Origin: Methylobacterium hispanicum
GTDB lineage: Bacteria; Pseudomonadota; Alphaproteobacteria; Rhizobiales; Beijerinckiaceae
Assembly (NCBI RefSeq): GCF_022179285.1
Contig: NZ_BPQO01000024.1
Location: 1-64,000, forward strand
Length of the DNA: 64,000 nt
Reading direction: 5' to 3'
Numbering within the stretch: the first letter of the stretch is position 1; each line of letters starts with the position of its first letter. This document shows, piece by piece, positions 1 to 9,340 of this stretch. A program made the position numbers and the translations under genes. The notes beneath the pieces were generated by a model. It worked only from the letters and a program-made list of their open reading frames with translations, was not told the DNA's origin and did no database searches.

Positions 1-41
1 ATCACCGCCCACTCCGCATCCGTCAGGTCAAACCGCGCCAT
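1..41 (-). mobile_element. IS5-family transposase, N-terminal end only (cut by window edge)
   Basis: Read on the minus strand from the ATG at 41, the first 14 residues are MARFDLTDAEWAVI. This is the characteristic start of IS5-family (IS427-type) transposase proteins, which continue beyond the window. Only this stub is visible, so nothing can be said about the catalytic DDE domain or whether the element is intact. The IS end should lie within roughly the next 60 bases, but I could not define the terminal inverted repeat with one end only. Confidence 0.7.
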
Positions 42-671
42 CCAGATCCCTCCCGCTCAGAGGGCTAACGCCGCCGCACCTCAGCCGTGCCAGACGTTAT
101 GGGTCCGCGACTTAAGGAAGCACAACCTCTCGATGCCATTCCCGCCGCTTATAGGTCCACTTCCTCCTACCGAGCGGACATCTGGCTCGGCAGGCTTGAA
201 GGTTTGGAACGGGTGGAAAGTGGAGATTGGCTCGCCGGTTGCGAGCGGACGTTCCGCCTCGCGCACCAGTTCCAACGTTGGTGCTTATCCCTAATATGCA
301 CCCTTGGATTGAGGACATTCGGGAAGCTGCGCAGCCACCAGTTGAAATTCTGGTTGTCTAAAATGCGATCTAAATAGCTATCGGTTCAGATCGCTGCGCA
401 GTGCATCCTGGACGCACCGGATGAAAGGCGACCGTTCTTGCGGCTCATACCCCCTCTCCTCCGTCTGCCAGAAAGCTGAGACCATGTTCGCCCGCATCCT
501 CGTTTCCCTATGCCTCCGCGTCCTGGGTTCACCGATCTTCGGATGGCCAGTGCGTGCAGTCATCGTTTTGACCTCGCGAGATGCCCTGCCTTACCGCCAG
601 GTTGTCGATGGCGGAGCCAGTGCGATGGTGCCAGTTCGATAACAGTGACTTTCGCTGACGAGCGCCGCGGC
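42..671. other. Region without a recognisable gene beside the IS edge
   Basis: No open frame here has a recognisable domain. A short minus-strand frame (about 378-563) has a plausible protein-like end, but no clear ribosome binding site and no family I know. The stretch is less GC-rich than the neighbouring genes and probably holds the IS end plus remnants of older DNA. Confidence 0.4.
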
Positions 672-2060
672 TCATACCGCTCGAGCGAGATCCCCTTCGA
701 TCGCGGTGAGCGCCCGCTCAAGCGCCGCGAAGCAGTCCGGGTCGAACGCCGTGCCAACGTCCGCGCGCATGATGCCAAGCGCCTTCTCCAGCGGCATGGC
801 CGCCCGGTAAGGCCGATCGGCGGTCAGCGCGTCGAACACGTCGGCTACCGAGACAATGCGTGTCTCGGGCGCGATCGCATCGCCTTTCAGCCCGCGCGGA
901 TAACCCCTACCGTCCAGCCGTTCGTGGTGGCCGCCGCCGATGCTGGCCATCTCGTGGAACACCGCCACACGGCTCAGAATGGTCTCGGACAGGGACGCGT
1001 GATTGCGCATGTCCCGCCACTCCGCATCGTCGAGCTTGCCATTCTTGTCGAGGATTGCGTTCGAGACCCCGAGCTTGCCGACATCGTGAAGGAGCGCCGC
1101 CCGTTTCAGCCAGCGCCGGCGTTCAAACGAAAAATCAAGCTCGGCCGCGATCATGTCGGCATAGACTGCGACCCGCTCCGAGTGGCCGGAGGTGAAGGGG
1201 CTCTTGGCATCGATGATTTGAGCAAAGGCACGGGCAATATCGTCGAGGTAGTCCTCATCCACGACGATCGGGCTGTGCGGTGCCAATGCGAAGACCGCCG
1301 CCTCCACTTCATCGGAGGCCAGCATTTTCCAGAACCCAGGCTTGGCCGCGACCGTTTCGAAGCTGGCAACAACCTGGGGATCGAACCAAGTGCCCGAGCG
1401 GGACCGCACCTCGGCGATCGCGGCCGCCGGGCCTGCTGCCGTGTGAAACACGTCGACAACTTGGGCGAGCAGCGCCACGCGTGCGTAGAGGGGAATCGCA
1501 GGGCCGGCGAGACGGTCCGGTCGACCGCCACCGTTCCAGTGCTCGTCCAATGCGTGGATGGCCTCGCAAACGCTTGCCGGAAAGCGAAGCTGACGGGCGA
1601 TCTCGGCACCCCGCTGACAGCGGGTTTGGATGAGGTCGTCGACGATCTGTCCGCCATTTTGCAGGATGTTGAGCACAGCACGGAAACGTTCGGCCAAGCC
1701 CGCCTTGAGGCCCGTGTGTGAGAAGACAAAGCCGAGCACCTTCGGCAGACTATCACTGACCGTCTTGAAATCACGTTTGAAGCTCAGATCATCAGACAGG
1801 TACAGCTCGCAAATGCGCGCTGCGTTGCTGGAGCATCCGAGATCCTTCAGCATCACTGTATGGTAAAGCTCCCAGAGTTGCAGATCAGGTAGACCCATTC
1901 CGCGGCCGACGTGAAAGCCGATCCATGTTGCGCGCACGCAATGCCCTACGGGCTGACCTTCCGTCAGGTCGAGGGCGTGGCTCAAAGCTCCCAGTACCTC
2001 TGAGAGCTGAATGGTGGGAGCCATCTCACGATCGCCAGAAACGATCCGCATCGTTTGCAT
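672..2060 (-). CDS. HD-GYP domain c-di-GMP phosphodiesterase
   Basis: Predicted cytoplasmic phosphodiesterase of 462 residues that hydrolyses cyclic di-GMP. The C-terminal half holds the HD-GYP signature in order: HSERV, LLHDVGKLG, a downstream HHERLDGRGYP block, and VADVFDALTADRPYR, so the metal ligands look intact. The N-terminal half resembles a second, degenerate HD domain in which the His of the HD pair is replaced (MLKDLGCSSNAAR), as in a known two-HD subfamily. No membrane segment or signal peptide is seen. It lies 163 bases downstream of a diguanylate cyclase on the same strand, so the two opposing enzymes may be co-expressed. The start is uncertain: in-frame Met codons lie at residues 1, 4 and 13, none with a strong ribosome binding site. 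Confidence 0.85.
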   Translation of the reverse strand: MQTMRIVSGDREMAPTIQLSEVLGALSHALDLTEGQPVGHCVRATWIGFHVGRGMGLPDLQLWELYHTVMLKDLGCSSNAARICELYLSDDLSFKRDFKTVSDSLPKVLGFVFSHTGLKAGLAERFRAVLNILQNGGQIVDDLIQTRCQRGAEIARQLRFPASVCEAIHALDEHWNGGGRPDRLAGPAIPLYARVALLAQVVDVFHTAAGPAAAIAEVRSRSGTWFDPQVVASFETVAAKPGFWKMLASDEVEAAVFALAPHSPIVVDEDYLDDIARAFAQIIDAKSPFTSGHSERVAVYADMIAAELDFSFERRRWLKRAALLHDVGKLGVSNAILDKNGKLDDAEWRDMRNHASLSETILSRVAVFHEMASIGGGHHERLDGRGYPRGLKGDAIAPETRIVSVADVFDALTADRPYRAAMPLEKALGIMRADVGTAFDPDCFAALERALTAIEGDLARAV

Positions 2061-2223
2061 CCGACTATCAAATCTTGAAGCGTGCGGGCTATCAGGAGAA
2101 CGTGATGAATGCGTTGCGATGCGGCCGCATGGCTCTGTTTCGGGATGTGCCCCATCGCGGATAAGGCAAGAGCCCGCTTTCAGCGGATTGCTGAGCTAGC
2201 TCAAGCGACAGCCGAGGAAACGC

Positions 2224-3675
2224 TCAACTGGCCTGCCGGTGGTTCGCGCCAACCTGATAGGTCTGCGCCGTTCCCTTCCGTGTGCGCTTGGCAGCGTAGA
2301 GCGCCGCATCGGCCTGACGTAGAAGCACATCGCGGTCCTGCGCTGCCGCGATTGACCACGCGATACCGATCGTTCCCGTCACGCGGGTGATGTGCCCCTG
2401 TCCGTCCGCAACGATCTCAAGGTCGTGCAGGAGATGCCGCACCTTCCGATCCAGGCCCGCGCGATCCAGATCGGCCGACACCACGATTGCGAATTCGTCG
2501 CCGCCCAGGCGTGCCGGAAAGCACCCGTCGTCGCAGGAGGCGCGCAACCGATCGGCGACACGGCGCAACACCGTGTCACCCGCTGCATGGCCGAGGACGT
2601 CGTTGACGCTCTTGAAGCCGTCGAGGTCGATCAGGAGCACTGCCACGTCGCCGCCCACAGCGCGCGCTTCGCGCAGCCGTGTATCGAGAACACGGTTGAA
2701 CGCAGCTCGGTTCGCGAGTTGGGTCAGATCGTCGGTGCGCGCTTGGTGGCGCAGGCGCTGCACCAAGTCGTGCCGTTCGGTGATGTCCTGGATCAGGCCG
2801 ATGAGGGCAGCAGGCTTGCCCTTGGTCAACTCGATCTCGCAGGAGCAACGCACCCGCCGCGCATTGCCTTTGGCGGTCACGAAGTCGGCATCCATTTCAA
2901 ACGGCTCGCCCGTGTCCAGCGTACGCTTCACCGCTGTGAGAAAGGCGTTGCGGTCTGGCTCAGGAAAGAAGTTCATGAGCTCTGTCGTTGGCACGCAACC
3001 GCTGAGTGGCAGTTCGTGAATGGCAAACACGCCGTCCGACCAAGTGGTTGTTTGCGCGGCGATGTCGTAGCGGTACGAGCCCATATCAGCCATACGCTCA
3101 GCCTGTTTGAACTGGCGGCGTTCGCGCTCCAGGCGCTCCACGGCCAGACGCCGCTCCTCGGCGATCTCGGCTGCACGAAGCGCGGTAGACCGCGCTGCGA
3201 TCAGAGCCTCGGCGACGCAGGCCAGTTCCCCGAGGATTTCCAGATCAACCAGCGTCGGCTGGCGGGGCTGGTCGTCGAGAACGCAGAGTGTTCCGATTGT
3301 GACGCTATCACCATCGTCCCCAAAAACGCGTACCGGCACACCCGCATAGTAACGGATGTTTGGAGCCCCTGTTACGAACGGGCTTTTGGCGAAGCGCGGG
3401 TCGAGGCGGGCGTCGGCAAGGATGAGCGGAGCTTCGGTCTCGACCACGATCGGACATAGGGCCTGCGCGCGCGAGGTCTCAGCCTCCAGCGGGCCGCAGC
3501 GCGCCTTAAACCATTGCCGCTCCGCGTCAATCAGGGTGATTGAGGCCATGCTCGTGCCCAGCATGCTTTGCGCGAGCTTGGTGAGAGCATCGAACTCGCG
3601 CTCAGGTGGCGTATCGAGAATGGCAAGATCAGCCAGGGCCTTCTGCCGCAGTGCCTCGCGTTGGCCGTCTGACAT
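2224..3675 (-). CDS. GAF-PAS-GGDEF diguanylate cyclase
   Basis: Predicted soluble diguanylate cyclase of 483 residues making c-di-GMP from two GTP. A GAF domain covers roughly residues 10-165 (ending in IGTLCVLDD), followed by a short coiled linker, a PAS domain with PAC motif at about 185-305 (ending LIGLIQDITERHD), and a GGDEF domain from about 315 with ARTDDLTQLANRAAFNR and the catalytic LGGDEFAIVV. The residues before GGDEF read CDDGCFPARL, so the usual RxxD inhibitory site is missing and product feedback is not expected. An AGGAAC sequence sits about 7 bases before the ATG. The phosphodiesterase gene follows on the same strand. The GAF domain suggests control by a small ligand or redox cue, which the sequence does not identify. 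Confidence 0.88.
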   Translation of the reverse strand: MSDGQREALRQKALADLAILDTPPEREFDALTKLAQSMLGTSMASITLIDAERQWFKARCGPLEAETSRAQALCPIVVETEAPLILADARLDPRFAKSPFVTGAPNIRYYAGVPVRVFGDDGDSVTIGTLCVLDDQPRQPTLVDLEILGELACVAEALIAARSTALRAAEIAEERRLAVERLERERRQFKQAERMADMGSYRYDIAAQTTTWSDGVFAIHELPLSGCVPTTELMNFFPEPDRNAFLTAVKRTLDTGEPFEMDADFVTAKGNARRVRCSCEIELTKGKPAALIGLIQDITERHDLVQRLRHQARTDDLTQLANRAAFNRVLDTRLREARAVGGDVAVLLIDLDGFKSVNDVLGHAAGDTVLRRVADRLRASCDDGCFPARLGGDEFAIVVSADLDRAGLDRKVRHLLHDLEIVADGQGHITRVTGTIGIAWSIAAAQDRDVLLRQADAALYAAKRTRKGTAQTYQVGANHRQAS

Positions 3676-4431
3676 GGTCCGTTCCTGCCCCGTCAGAAGC
3701 GCGCCTGGTCAGGAAGGCGGCCTCTCGGTTGCGTTAGAGCAAGCGCCCTTAACGTAGCGTGTCTCCAAGACTGGTTGTGCATGTGCAAGGTATCGAAGAG
3801 CTGCCGTTTATCCCAAGCCTCGGCGGCAACCTATAGTTTTATTTGTAGGGAAGCTTTCCCGAGCTTGTCATATAACTTAAAGTTTCTAGGTCGTTCATTG
3901 CATTACCCATGAGCGGACGTTCCGAGTGTCGCCAAGGGGTCGAAAGAAACCCATCGCCGGAGCTGTGCCGAACGTCTTGTTCCCGTGGTGGCGGAAGCCG
4001 CGAGGAGGGGCGATGTCGGCTCTGGGGGCCGCGCCATAGACATGCCCCTCGCTCGGCGCGCGCCGTGAAGGTGCGGTCCTCGCTATCCGGGATGCTCCGG
4101 GCCCCTCGGCGCTCGCAGGACTTGGCCGGGAGCCGCCGGTCCGCTTCCACCCGGTCAGCGGACCCGGGAGGACGCCGGCCGCAGGAGACTGCACAGCCGC
4201 GCGCAACCTGCGGCTCGCTTATCTGCGTGACGGACGCCGCAAAGCTTTGAGATTCGGCCAAGCAAATTCAAAATTATATCAGATAGTGAAACGTAAAAGT
4301 TAGCCCACAATAAATTCGATTAGAAGCAATCGATGACGACCGTCGGTGCCCGCGCTTTGATTTATCGCGGTTCGGCCGGTTCAATGGCCCACGTCTAACA
4401 TAGTTAATTTGATGCGCGCGGATTGGACCCA
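3676..4431. other. Intergenic region between divergent signalling genes
   Basis: About 750 bases separate the divergent cyclase and PAS-LuxR genes. AT-rich patches near 3830-3900 and 4255-4325 probably hold promoters. The GC-rich centre carries open frames on both strands (for example 3839-4261 minus), but they are Arg/Ser/Pro-rich, lack recognisable domains and look non-coding. Confidence 0.4.
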
Positions 4432-6414
4432 ATGCTCTGCCCGGCGGTTGCGATGGCGCATCGGCGTCGAACTCCGCTCCGCCGCATCGCGCGAGCGTGG
4501 GAGCAGACCGACGTGGGATCCGGGGATTTCCTGACGGGTGGCGGTGAAGTGGCCGTCCGGATCCGCGAACAGGCCTGGACACCCACGCCCCTCGGTCCGA
4601 TCGAGGCGTGGCCGAGCGCGCTGCGGTACACGCTGAGCAGCATGCTCAACTCGGCCTTTCCGACGTATCTCGCCTGGGGACCGGACCTCATCAGCTTCTA
4701 CAACGACGCGTACCGGCCCAACCTCGGCATCAAGCCCGAGGCGCTGGGTCGTCCCTTCCCCGAGGTCTGGGAGGAAGCCTGGGAGCAGATCGGACCGGTG
4801 ACGGAGCGCGCGCTGCGGGGTGAGGCCAGTTACCTGCAGGACTACGCCGTGACGGTGAATCGCCACGGCGTACCGGAGCAGAGTCTCTGGACGTTCGCCT
4901 CTTCGCCGGTCCGGGACGCGCGCGGCAGCGTGCAGGGCGTGCTCTGTCACGTTCACGAGACCACCACCCGGATCGACACGGAGCAGCGTCCCCGATCCGC
5001 CCTGCGAGAGATCGAGACGCAACGGGCGCGCTTCGACGCCCTGATCGAGCATCTCCCGTTCGGGGCCGGGCTGTTCGAGGCCGGTGGGCGAGCCCTGGTC
5101 ACCAACCCGCTCTTTCGAAGATTTCTCCCGGGTGGCGAGCCCCCTTCGCTCGACCCAGGACTGCACCCGGACTGGACCGGCTTCGACCCGGAAGGCCGGG
5201 TCTTGAACCCGCACGATTACCCCTTCACGCGGGCGATACGGGGCGAACTCACGCAGAATGTGAGCTTCCTCCACCGGACCAGGGAGGGAGACGAGTGTTG
5301 GATGCGCGTGAGCGGCATCCCGATCCGTGGAGGCGATGGCCGTGTTCAGCAGGCCATCATGGTGGTGCAGGATGTCGATCGGGAGAAGCGGGCCGAAGCG
5401 GCTCTGCACGAGAGCGAGGCGCGGTTCCGGCGCTATGCCGAGAACTCGGCCAACGTGCTCTGGCTCGCCGATCTGGAGAGCGGGCGGCTCGACTATCTCA
5501 GCCCGGCCTTCGCGCAGGTCTGGGGCATGCCCTGTGCCGACATGCCGGATATCGCCGGCTGGCTTGCCAGCATCCACCCGGAGGATCGCGATACCGCGGC
5601 CCACGCGTTGGAGCGGGTCGGCGCCGGAGAGACGCTGGTCATGGAGTACCGCATCCTGCGGGCATCCGACCGCGCGGTTCGCCGGATCCGCGATACCTTC
5701 TTCCCGGTTCCGGCAGAGGACGGGCGCATCCGACTGGCTGGTGGGATCGCCCAGGATGTCACCATCGATACCAGTCTGCGCGCCTATGTGGTCGCGAGCG
5801 AGGACGACGCCCGGCACGACATCGCTGGCGCCCTGCAAGCCGGTGGCTACGCCGTACAGGTCTTCGCGAGCGATCAGGCCTTCCTCAAGATGGCGGGCTC
5901 CCTCATGCCGGGTTGCGTCGTGCTCGACATGGAGGAGGCCGTCGGGTGCGTGACCGTCAGCGAGCTGAAGGCCTATCGCGCGCACTTGCCCATCGTGGCG
6001 GTCGGCGCGAGGGGCGGCGATGTCGGTTTCGGCGTTCGCACCATGAAGGCGGGGGCGGTCGATTTCCTCGAGGCGCCCTGGACATCGGAGGGACTGCTCT
6101 TCGCGGTGAGGACGGCTCTCGCCGAGATCCGCGACGCCGCTCGGCGGTCTCGCGCGCAAGACGCATCTCGGGATCGGATCGCGGCCCTGTCGGGGCGCGA
6201 GCGCGCGGTGCTGGAGGGATTGCTCGCGGGCGGCACCAACAAGACCATCGCCCGTACGCTGGGCCTGAGCCCGCGCACGGTCGAGATCCACCGGGCCCGG
6301 GTCATGGAGGCGCTCGGCGCCCAGACCCTACCCGAGGCCGTCCTCATCGCGGCCGCCGCCGGCGTGTGCCCCGCCCAGCAGGATCGCGACGCGGTCCAGC
6401 CCAGCGAAGGGTGA
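4432..6414 (+). CDS. PAS-PAS-PAS sensor fused to degenerate receiver and LuxR DNA-binding domain
   Basis: Single-chain sensor and transcription regulator of about 660 residues. The N-terminal PAS-like block carries the [14 protein letters not shown] motif common in alphaproteobacterial sensor kinases, followed by two more PAS domains (the last starting [19 protein letters not shown]). A FixJ-like receiver follows ([15 protein letters not shown] to [12 protein letters not shown]), and then a LuxR helix-turn-helix ([20 protein letters not shown], with [15 protein letters not shown]). No histidine kinase core is present. The receiver keeps the central Asp (CVVLDMEE) but has lost the acidic pair of the first strand (VDDD becomes VASE) and the conserved Lys before Pro (EKPF becomes EAPW), so it is probably not phosphorylated in the usual way. 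The ATG at 4432 was chosen; an in-frame GTG at 4513 with GGAG upstream matches homologue starts at least as well. Confidence 0.85.
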   Translation: MLCPAVAMAHRRRTPLRRIARAWEQTDVGSGDFLTGGGEVAVRIREQAWTPTPLGPIEAWPSALRYTLSSMLNSAFPTYLAWGPDLISFYNDAYRPNLGIKPEALGRPFPEVWEEAWEQIGPVTERALRGEASYLQDYAVTVNRHGVPEQSLWTFASSPVRDARGSVQGVLCHVHETTTRIDTEQRPRSALREIETQRARFDALIEHLPFGAGLFEAGGRALVTNPLFRRFLPGGEPPSLDPGLHPDWTGFDPEGRVLNPHDYPFTRAIRGELTQNVSFLHRTREGDECWMRVSGIPIRGGDGRVQQAIMVVQDVDREKRAEAALHESEARFRRYAENSANVLWLADLESGRLDYLSPAFAQVWGMPCADMPDIAGWLASIHPEDRDTAAHALERVGAGETLVMEYRILRASDRAVRRIRDTFFPVPAEDGRIRLAGGIAQDVTIDTSLRAYVVASEDDARHDIAGALQAGGYAVQVFASDQAFLKMAGSLMPGCVVLDMEEAVGCVTVSELKAYRAHLPIVAVGARGGDVGFGVRTMKAGAVDFLEAPWTSEGLLFAVRTALAEIRDAARRSRAQDASRDRIAALSGRERAVLEGLLAGGTNKTIARTLGLSPRTVEIHRARVMEALGAQTLPEAVLIAAAAGVCPAQQDRDAVQPSEG

Positions 6415-6467
6415 CGTGCGGCCGCCCTGGGTCGCGAAGGCCGGCAACGCCGTCTCGGGACGATGGT

Positions 6468-6537
6468 CTAGGTCGTAGACTCATAAAGCTCGCAGCCAGA
6501 CCCGCAGGGCTGCGAGCTTTATGAGTCTACGACCTAG
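6468..6537. terminator. Perfect 30-bp inverted repeat between convergent genes
   Basis: Bases 6468-6497 and 6508-6537 are exact reverse complements (30 of 30) around a 10-base loop. It lies 54 bases after the LuxR gene stop and just before the end of the convergent small gene, so it could stop transcription from both sides. The stem is far longer than an ordinary terminator and there is no clean U-tract. It may instead be a recombination or protein-binding site. Confidence 0.6.
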
Positions 6538-6545
6538 GACGAACC

Positions 6546-6761
6546 CTATCGGGACCCGGCAGCCGGTCGAGCCGCTACGTCCAGTCCTGGCGTTGCCGGG
6601 AGCGGCCCGTCAGGCGGGGCGTCCAGCCGATAGAGCCTTTCGACGGCGCTCCAGAAGGCGATCTTGATCTCGGGACACCGTTGGTTGAGGGCAGCCTCGA
6701 TCGCCGCGGCGGCTTCGCGCGCGCAGGCATCGCGGTCCGCATCCGAGAGGATATCGGTCAT
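6546..6761 (-). CDS. Small hypothetical protein, 71 aa
   Basis: Predicted soluble protein of 71 residues beginning MTDILSDADRDACAREAAAA, with an alanine-rich helical N-terminal half and a Pro/Ala-rich tail. The start is well supported: GGAGGAG lies 4 bases before the ATG. I recognise no family and cannot assign a function. It converges on the PAS-LuxR gene, with the 30-bp inverted repeat in between. Confidence 0.55.
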   Translation of the reverse strand: MTDILSDADRDACAREAAAAIEAALNQRCPEIKIAFWSAVERLYRLDAPPDGPLPATPGLDVAARPAAGSR

Positions 6762-6951
6762 GGCGCTCCTCCAGATCGGCGGTCGGTCGGGCCGCGCTCG
6801 GGGACGTCAGAGTGACGTCGCACAATGCCCACGGCGATCCGGGTCTCTCCGTAGGTTCGACCCGGGGGTAACTGCATATCCAGCAAGTCAGCGTCTGATC
6901 TGATCGATCGACCCCGACCGGAGGCTTCCTACGGGTTTATCCGGAGGAAAC

Positions 6952-7176
6952 GTGCGCAGCCAGGTCCGGTTCGTCCCTGTGTTCACACCAAGATGTCTTC
7001 ATGAGACTGAAGCACGTCTTCTCGCAGGCACGCTGAATGCGGCGCTGGCCGGCGGTTACGCACGGGCACAGCAATTGTCCGTCAGCAATCAGCGCGTGAC
7101 CCAGGATCAGCCCGATGGGCAAGGCACTCAGATCTACGTCAGCTCGGCGGGCGTGCGGCAGATCAAGCAAGCCTGA
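6952..7176 (+). CDS. Small hypothetical protein, 74 aa
   Basis: Open frame of 74 residues starting at a GTG preceded by GGAGGA at 4 bases, which is the main reason to accept it. The product is polar, has no membrane segment or signal peptide and matches no family I know. The middle (TLNAALAGGYARAQQL) is helical and the end (VSSAGVRQIKQA) is short and basic. It may be an orphan or a remnant. Confidence 0.4.
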   Translation: MRSQVRFVPVFTPRCLHETEARLLAGTLNAALAGGYARAQQLSVSNQRVTQDQPDGQGTQIYVSSAGVRQIKQA

Positions 7177-7595
7177 CCCAGAAGGGCTACAGCACCGGGA
7201 CTGTCGATCGGCGCTGGAACCCCCGGACCGCGGCGGCGGCGCGCACTGAGGCAACCCGGCGCAGCGGCCTGTCATCTCAGTGTTCCGCATCGAAGATCGA
7301 CTTGCAATCTGGAGGTGCCCCCCACGGTTCGGTCCTGTCTGCTTTCGAAGCGCTGACGGCCGCAGTCCCAGACCAGCCGACCTTCCCCTTGGCCAAGCGG
7401 AATGTGCCAGACTGGAAGAGTTCGTGCGCCGATGTCGCCGTCATCGAGAGCGGATCGCAGACTTGGTGGGACATTCGCAGGGTCAGACCTGGGCTGATGC
7501 GTGCGCTCGCGCACGCCCGGCGCGCCGACCCAGAAACCGAACGGCGGTCGCGCCGAATGCGGTGGCATGGGACCAGCGAATCCAAGGAGGCCGGC
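7177..7595. other. Intergenic stretch before the glycosyltransferase
   Basis: About 420 bases with overlapping open frames on both strands but no recognisable domain or good ribosome binding site. An in-frame upstream extension of the glycosyltransferase from 7302 is rejected because it adds about 98 residues of non-family sequence. The stretch may hold the promoter of the glycosyltransferase. Confidence 0.35.
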
Positions 7596-8873
7596 GTGAA
7601 GATACTCATCGCTGCCACACCTCTGATCGGGCATCTCAATCCGCTCATCGCCATCGGCAGCCTGCTGGCTTCGCGCGACGACGTCGTCGTCACGACCGAT
7701 CCGGCCTTTGCGGGGAAGGTCGAGCATGCCGGCTTGCGTTTCGCCCCCTGCGACGATTTCGGCTCGGCCAGCTATCTGGAGCCCGATCTGCCGCCAGGCC
7801 CCGAGCGCTGGACGCACGAGTTCGAGCGCCGCTTCATCGCGCCGATGCCGGCACAGGCCGCGCGGCTGCGCGCGCTGATCACGCACGAGGCGCCGGACGT
7901 CGTCATAGCGGGCAGCCTGTTCCTCGGCGTGCTGCCGCTGCTGCTCGACACGCGACCGCGACCTCCGATCGCGACCGTGAACGTCAGCGTCCTGTTTCTC
8001 GATCGGCCGGACGGGGCGCCCGTCGGCATGGGCCTGCCGCCGGCCCGCGATGCAGCCGACCGCGCTCGCTACGCCCCGCTCAAGGCCGGCATGGACGCGG
8101 CCTTCGTGAACCCGGTGCGGATACAGGCCGACCGGCGCCTCGCCGAACTCGTGCTACCCCCGCTCCCGGCATCGCTGACGCAGTCGATCGTCTGCCTGCC
8201 CGACGTCTTCCTGCAGCCGGGCGTCCCGGACTTCGAATACGATTTCAGCAACCTGCCCGAGACCCTCCGCTTCGTTGGCCTGCTGCCGAACCATGGGGCG
8301 GCCGTGCCGCTTCCCGCCTGGTGGGCGACCCGAGACCCCACCAAGCGCGTCGTCCTCGTCACGCAGGGCACGCTCGCCAATGCCGATTTCGGCGAACTCG
8401 TCGAGCCGACACTCGCAGCCCTTGCCGACCGCGACGATCTGCTTGTCGTCGCCACGACCGGCGGCCGCCCGCTCGCGTCGCTGAAGGCGCCGTTGCCGGC
8501 CAATGCACGGGCCGCGACCTTCCTACCCTTCGACGCGATTCTTCCAGAGATCGACCTCCTCGTCACCAACGGCGGCTACGGCAGCGTCAGCCAAGCACTC
8601 GCGGCCGGCGTGCCGATCGTCGCGGCCGGGCTGACCGAGGACAAAGCCGAAGTCGCCGCGCGCATCGGCTGGTCGGGCGTCGGGATCAACCTCGCCACCA
8701 ACACGCCCTCCGTCGCAGTCCTGCGGGAGGGGATCGACAGGACGCTGTCCGATCCAAGCTTTGCGCGGCGCGCCGAAACCATGGCCGATGCGTACGCGGC
8801 GCGTGATGCGGCGCAAGCGATCTTGACCGAGATCAATGCGCTGGCCGCTCGCCCAGGTCTGGAGAGGGTGTAA
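7596..8873 (+). CDS. Glycosyltransferase, GT1/MGT type (YjiC-like)
   Basis: Predicted cytoplasmic glycosyltransferase of 425 residues with the GT-B fold that transfers a sugar from a nucleotide donor to a small hydrophobic acceptor. The N-terminus has the acceptor-domain motif ATPLIGHLNPLIAIG. The C-terminal donor-binding part holds VLVTQGTLANADF, FLPFDAILPEIDLLVTNGGYGS and VPIVAAGLTEDKAEVAARI, typical of macrolide/flavonoid glycosyltransferases. The GTG at 7596 was chosen because AAGGAGG lies 5 bases before it and the product then starts directly with the family's first strand (KILIAA). The ferredoxin-P450 genes follow on the same strand after 250 bases, so it could decorate a P450 product. 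The acceptor is unknown. Confidence 0.85.
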   Translation: MKILIAATPLIGHLNPLIAIGSLLASRDDVVVTTDPAFAGKVEHAGLRFAPCDDFGSASYLEPDLPPGPERWTHEFERRFIAPMPAQAARLRALITHEAPDVVIAGSLFLGVLPLLLDTRPRPPIATVNVSVLFLDRPDGAPVGMGLPPARDAADRARYAPLKAGMDAAFVNPVRIQADRRLAELVLPPLPASLTQSIVCLPDVFLQPGVPDFEYDFSNLPETLRFVGLLPNHGAAVPLPAWWATRDPTKRVVLVTQGTLANADFGELVEPTLAALADRDDLLVVATTGGRPLASLKAPLPANARAATFLPFDAILPEIDLLVTNGGYGSVSQALAAGVPIVAAGLTEDKAEVAARIGWSGVGINLATNTPSVAVLREGIDRTLSDPSFARRAETMADAYAARDAAQAILTEINALAARPGLERV

Positions 8874-9124
8874 CCGTTCCAGCCCCCGGCGCGGATCCTC
8901 GCCGTCGCGGGCGCTGGCCTTCTCGTCGGAGTCCGCGCGATGACAAGCACGCAACCGCAGACGAACGGCGGCTCGGGCGCCGGGGGGCGGCCTGCCACAC
9001 CGCTCCGCGGCCCACCCTGGCGGCGCGCGCCACGCGGCCGCCGTCGCGCTCGAGGCGGATCCTGTTGCCGGACGCTGAGGAGCAGACGCCCCTTTCACCT
9101 CCGCCTGATCCGGGAGCCGATCCC

Positions 9125-9340
9125 ATGCGCGTCGTCGTCGATCTGAACCGCTGCCAGGGCTACGCGCAGTGCTGCTACGCCGCGCCCGCGCATTTCGAGC
9201 TGCGGGGCCACGAGATCCTGTTCTACGATCCCGCTCCCCCCGAGGCGGCGCGGGGGCGGATCGAGCGGGCGCAGCAGGCCTGCCCGGTCCGCGCGATCAG
9301 CGTCGAGGGCATCGACCTCGCCGAGGAGGATGCGCCGTGA
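9125..9340 (+). CDS. 3Fe-4S type ferredoxin, P450 partner
   Basis: Ferredoxin of 71 residues, an electron carrier for the adjacent cytochrome P450. The cluster-binding Cys pattern is CQGYAQC near the start and QQACPVRAI near the end, the arrangement of short bacterial P450 ferredoxins in which one of the four usual ligands is replaced, giving a 3Fe-4S or loosely bound fourth iron. The ATG at 9125 gives MRVVVDLNRCQGY, matching family length; upstream in-frame codons would add an unsupported Pro-rich leader. The stop overlaps the start of the reductase gene by four bases (GTGA), a strong sign of translational coupling. Confidence 0.88.
   Translation: MRVVVDLNRCQGYAQCCYAAPAHFELRGHEILFYDPAPPEAARGRIERAQQACPVRAISVEGIDLAEEDAP

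Noticed and set aside
3839-4261. 140-codon minus-strand frame in the intergenic region
   Set aside because: Arg/Pro/Ser-rich, no ribosome binding site, no family; open frames of this size are common by chance at this GC content.
4381-6291. 636-codon open frame antisense to the PAS-LuxR gene
   Set aside because: Composition is Arg/Gly/Pro/His-rich with no domain; it is a GC-driven shadow of the plus-strand gene.
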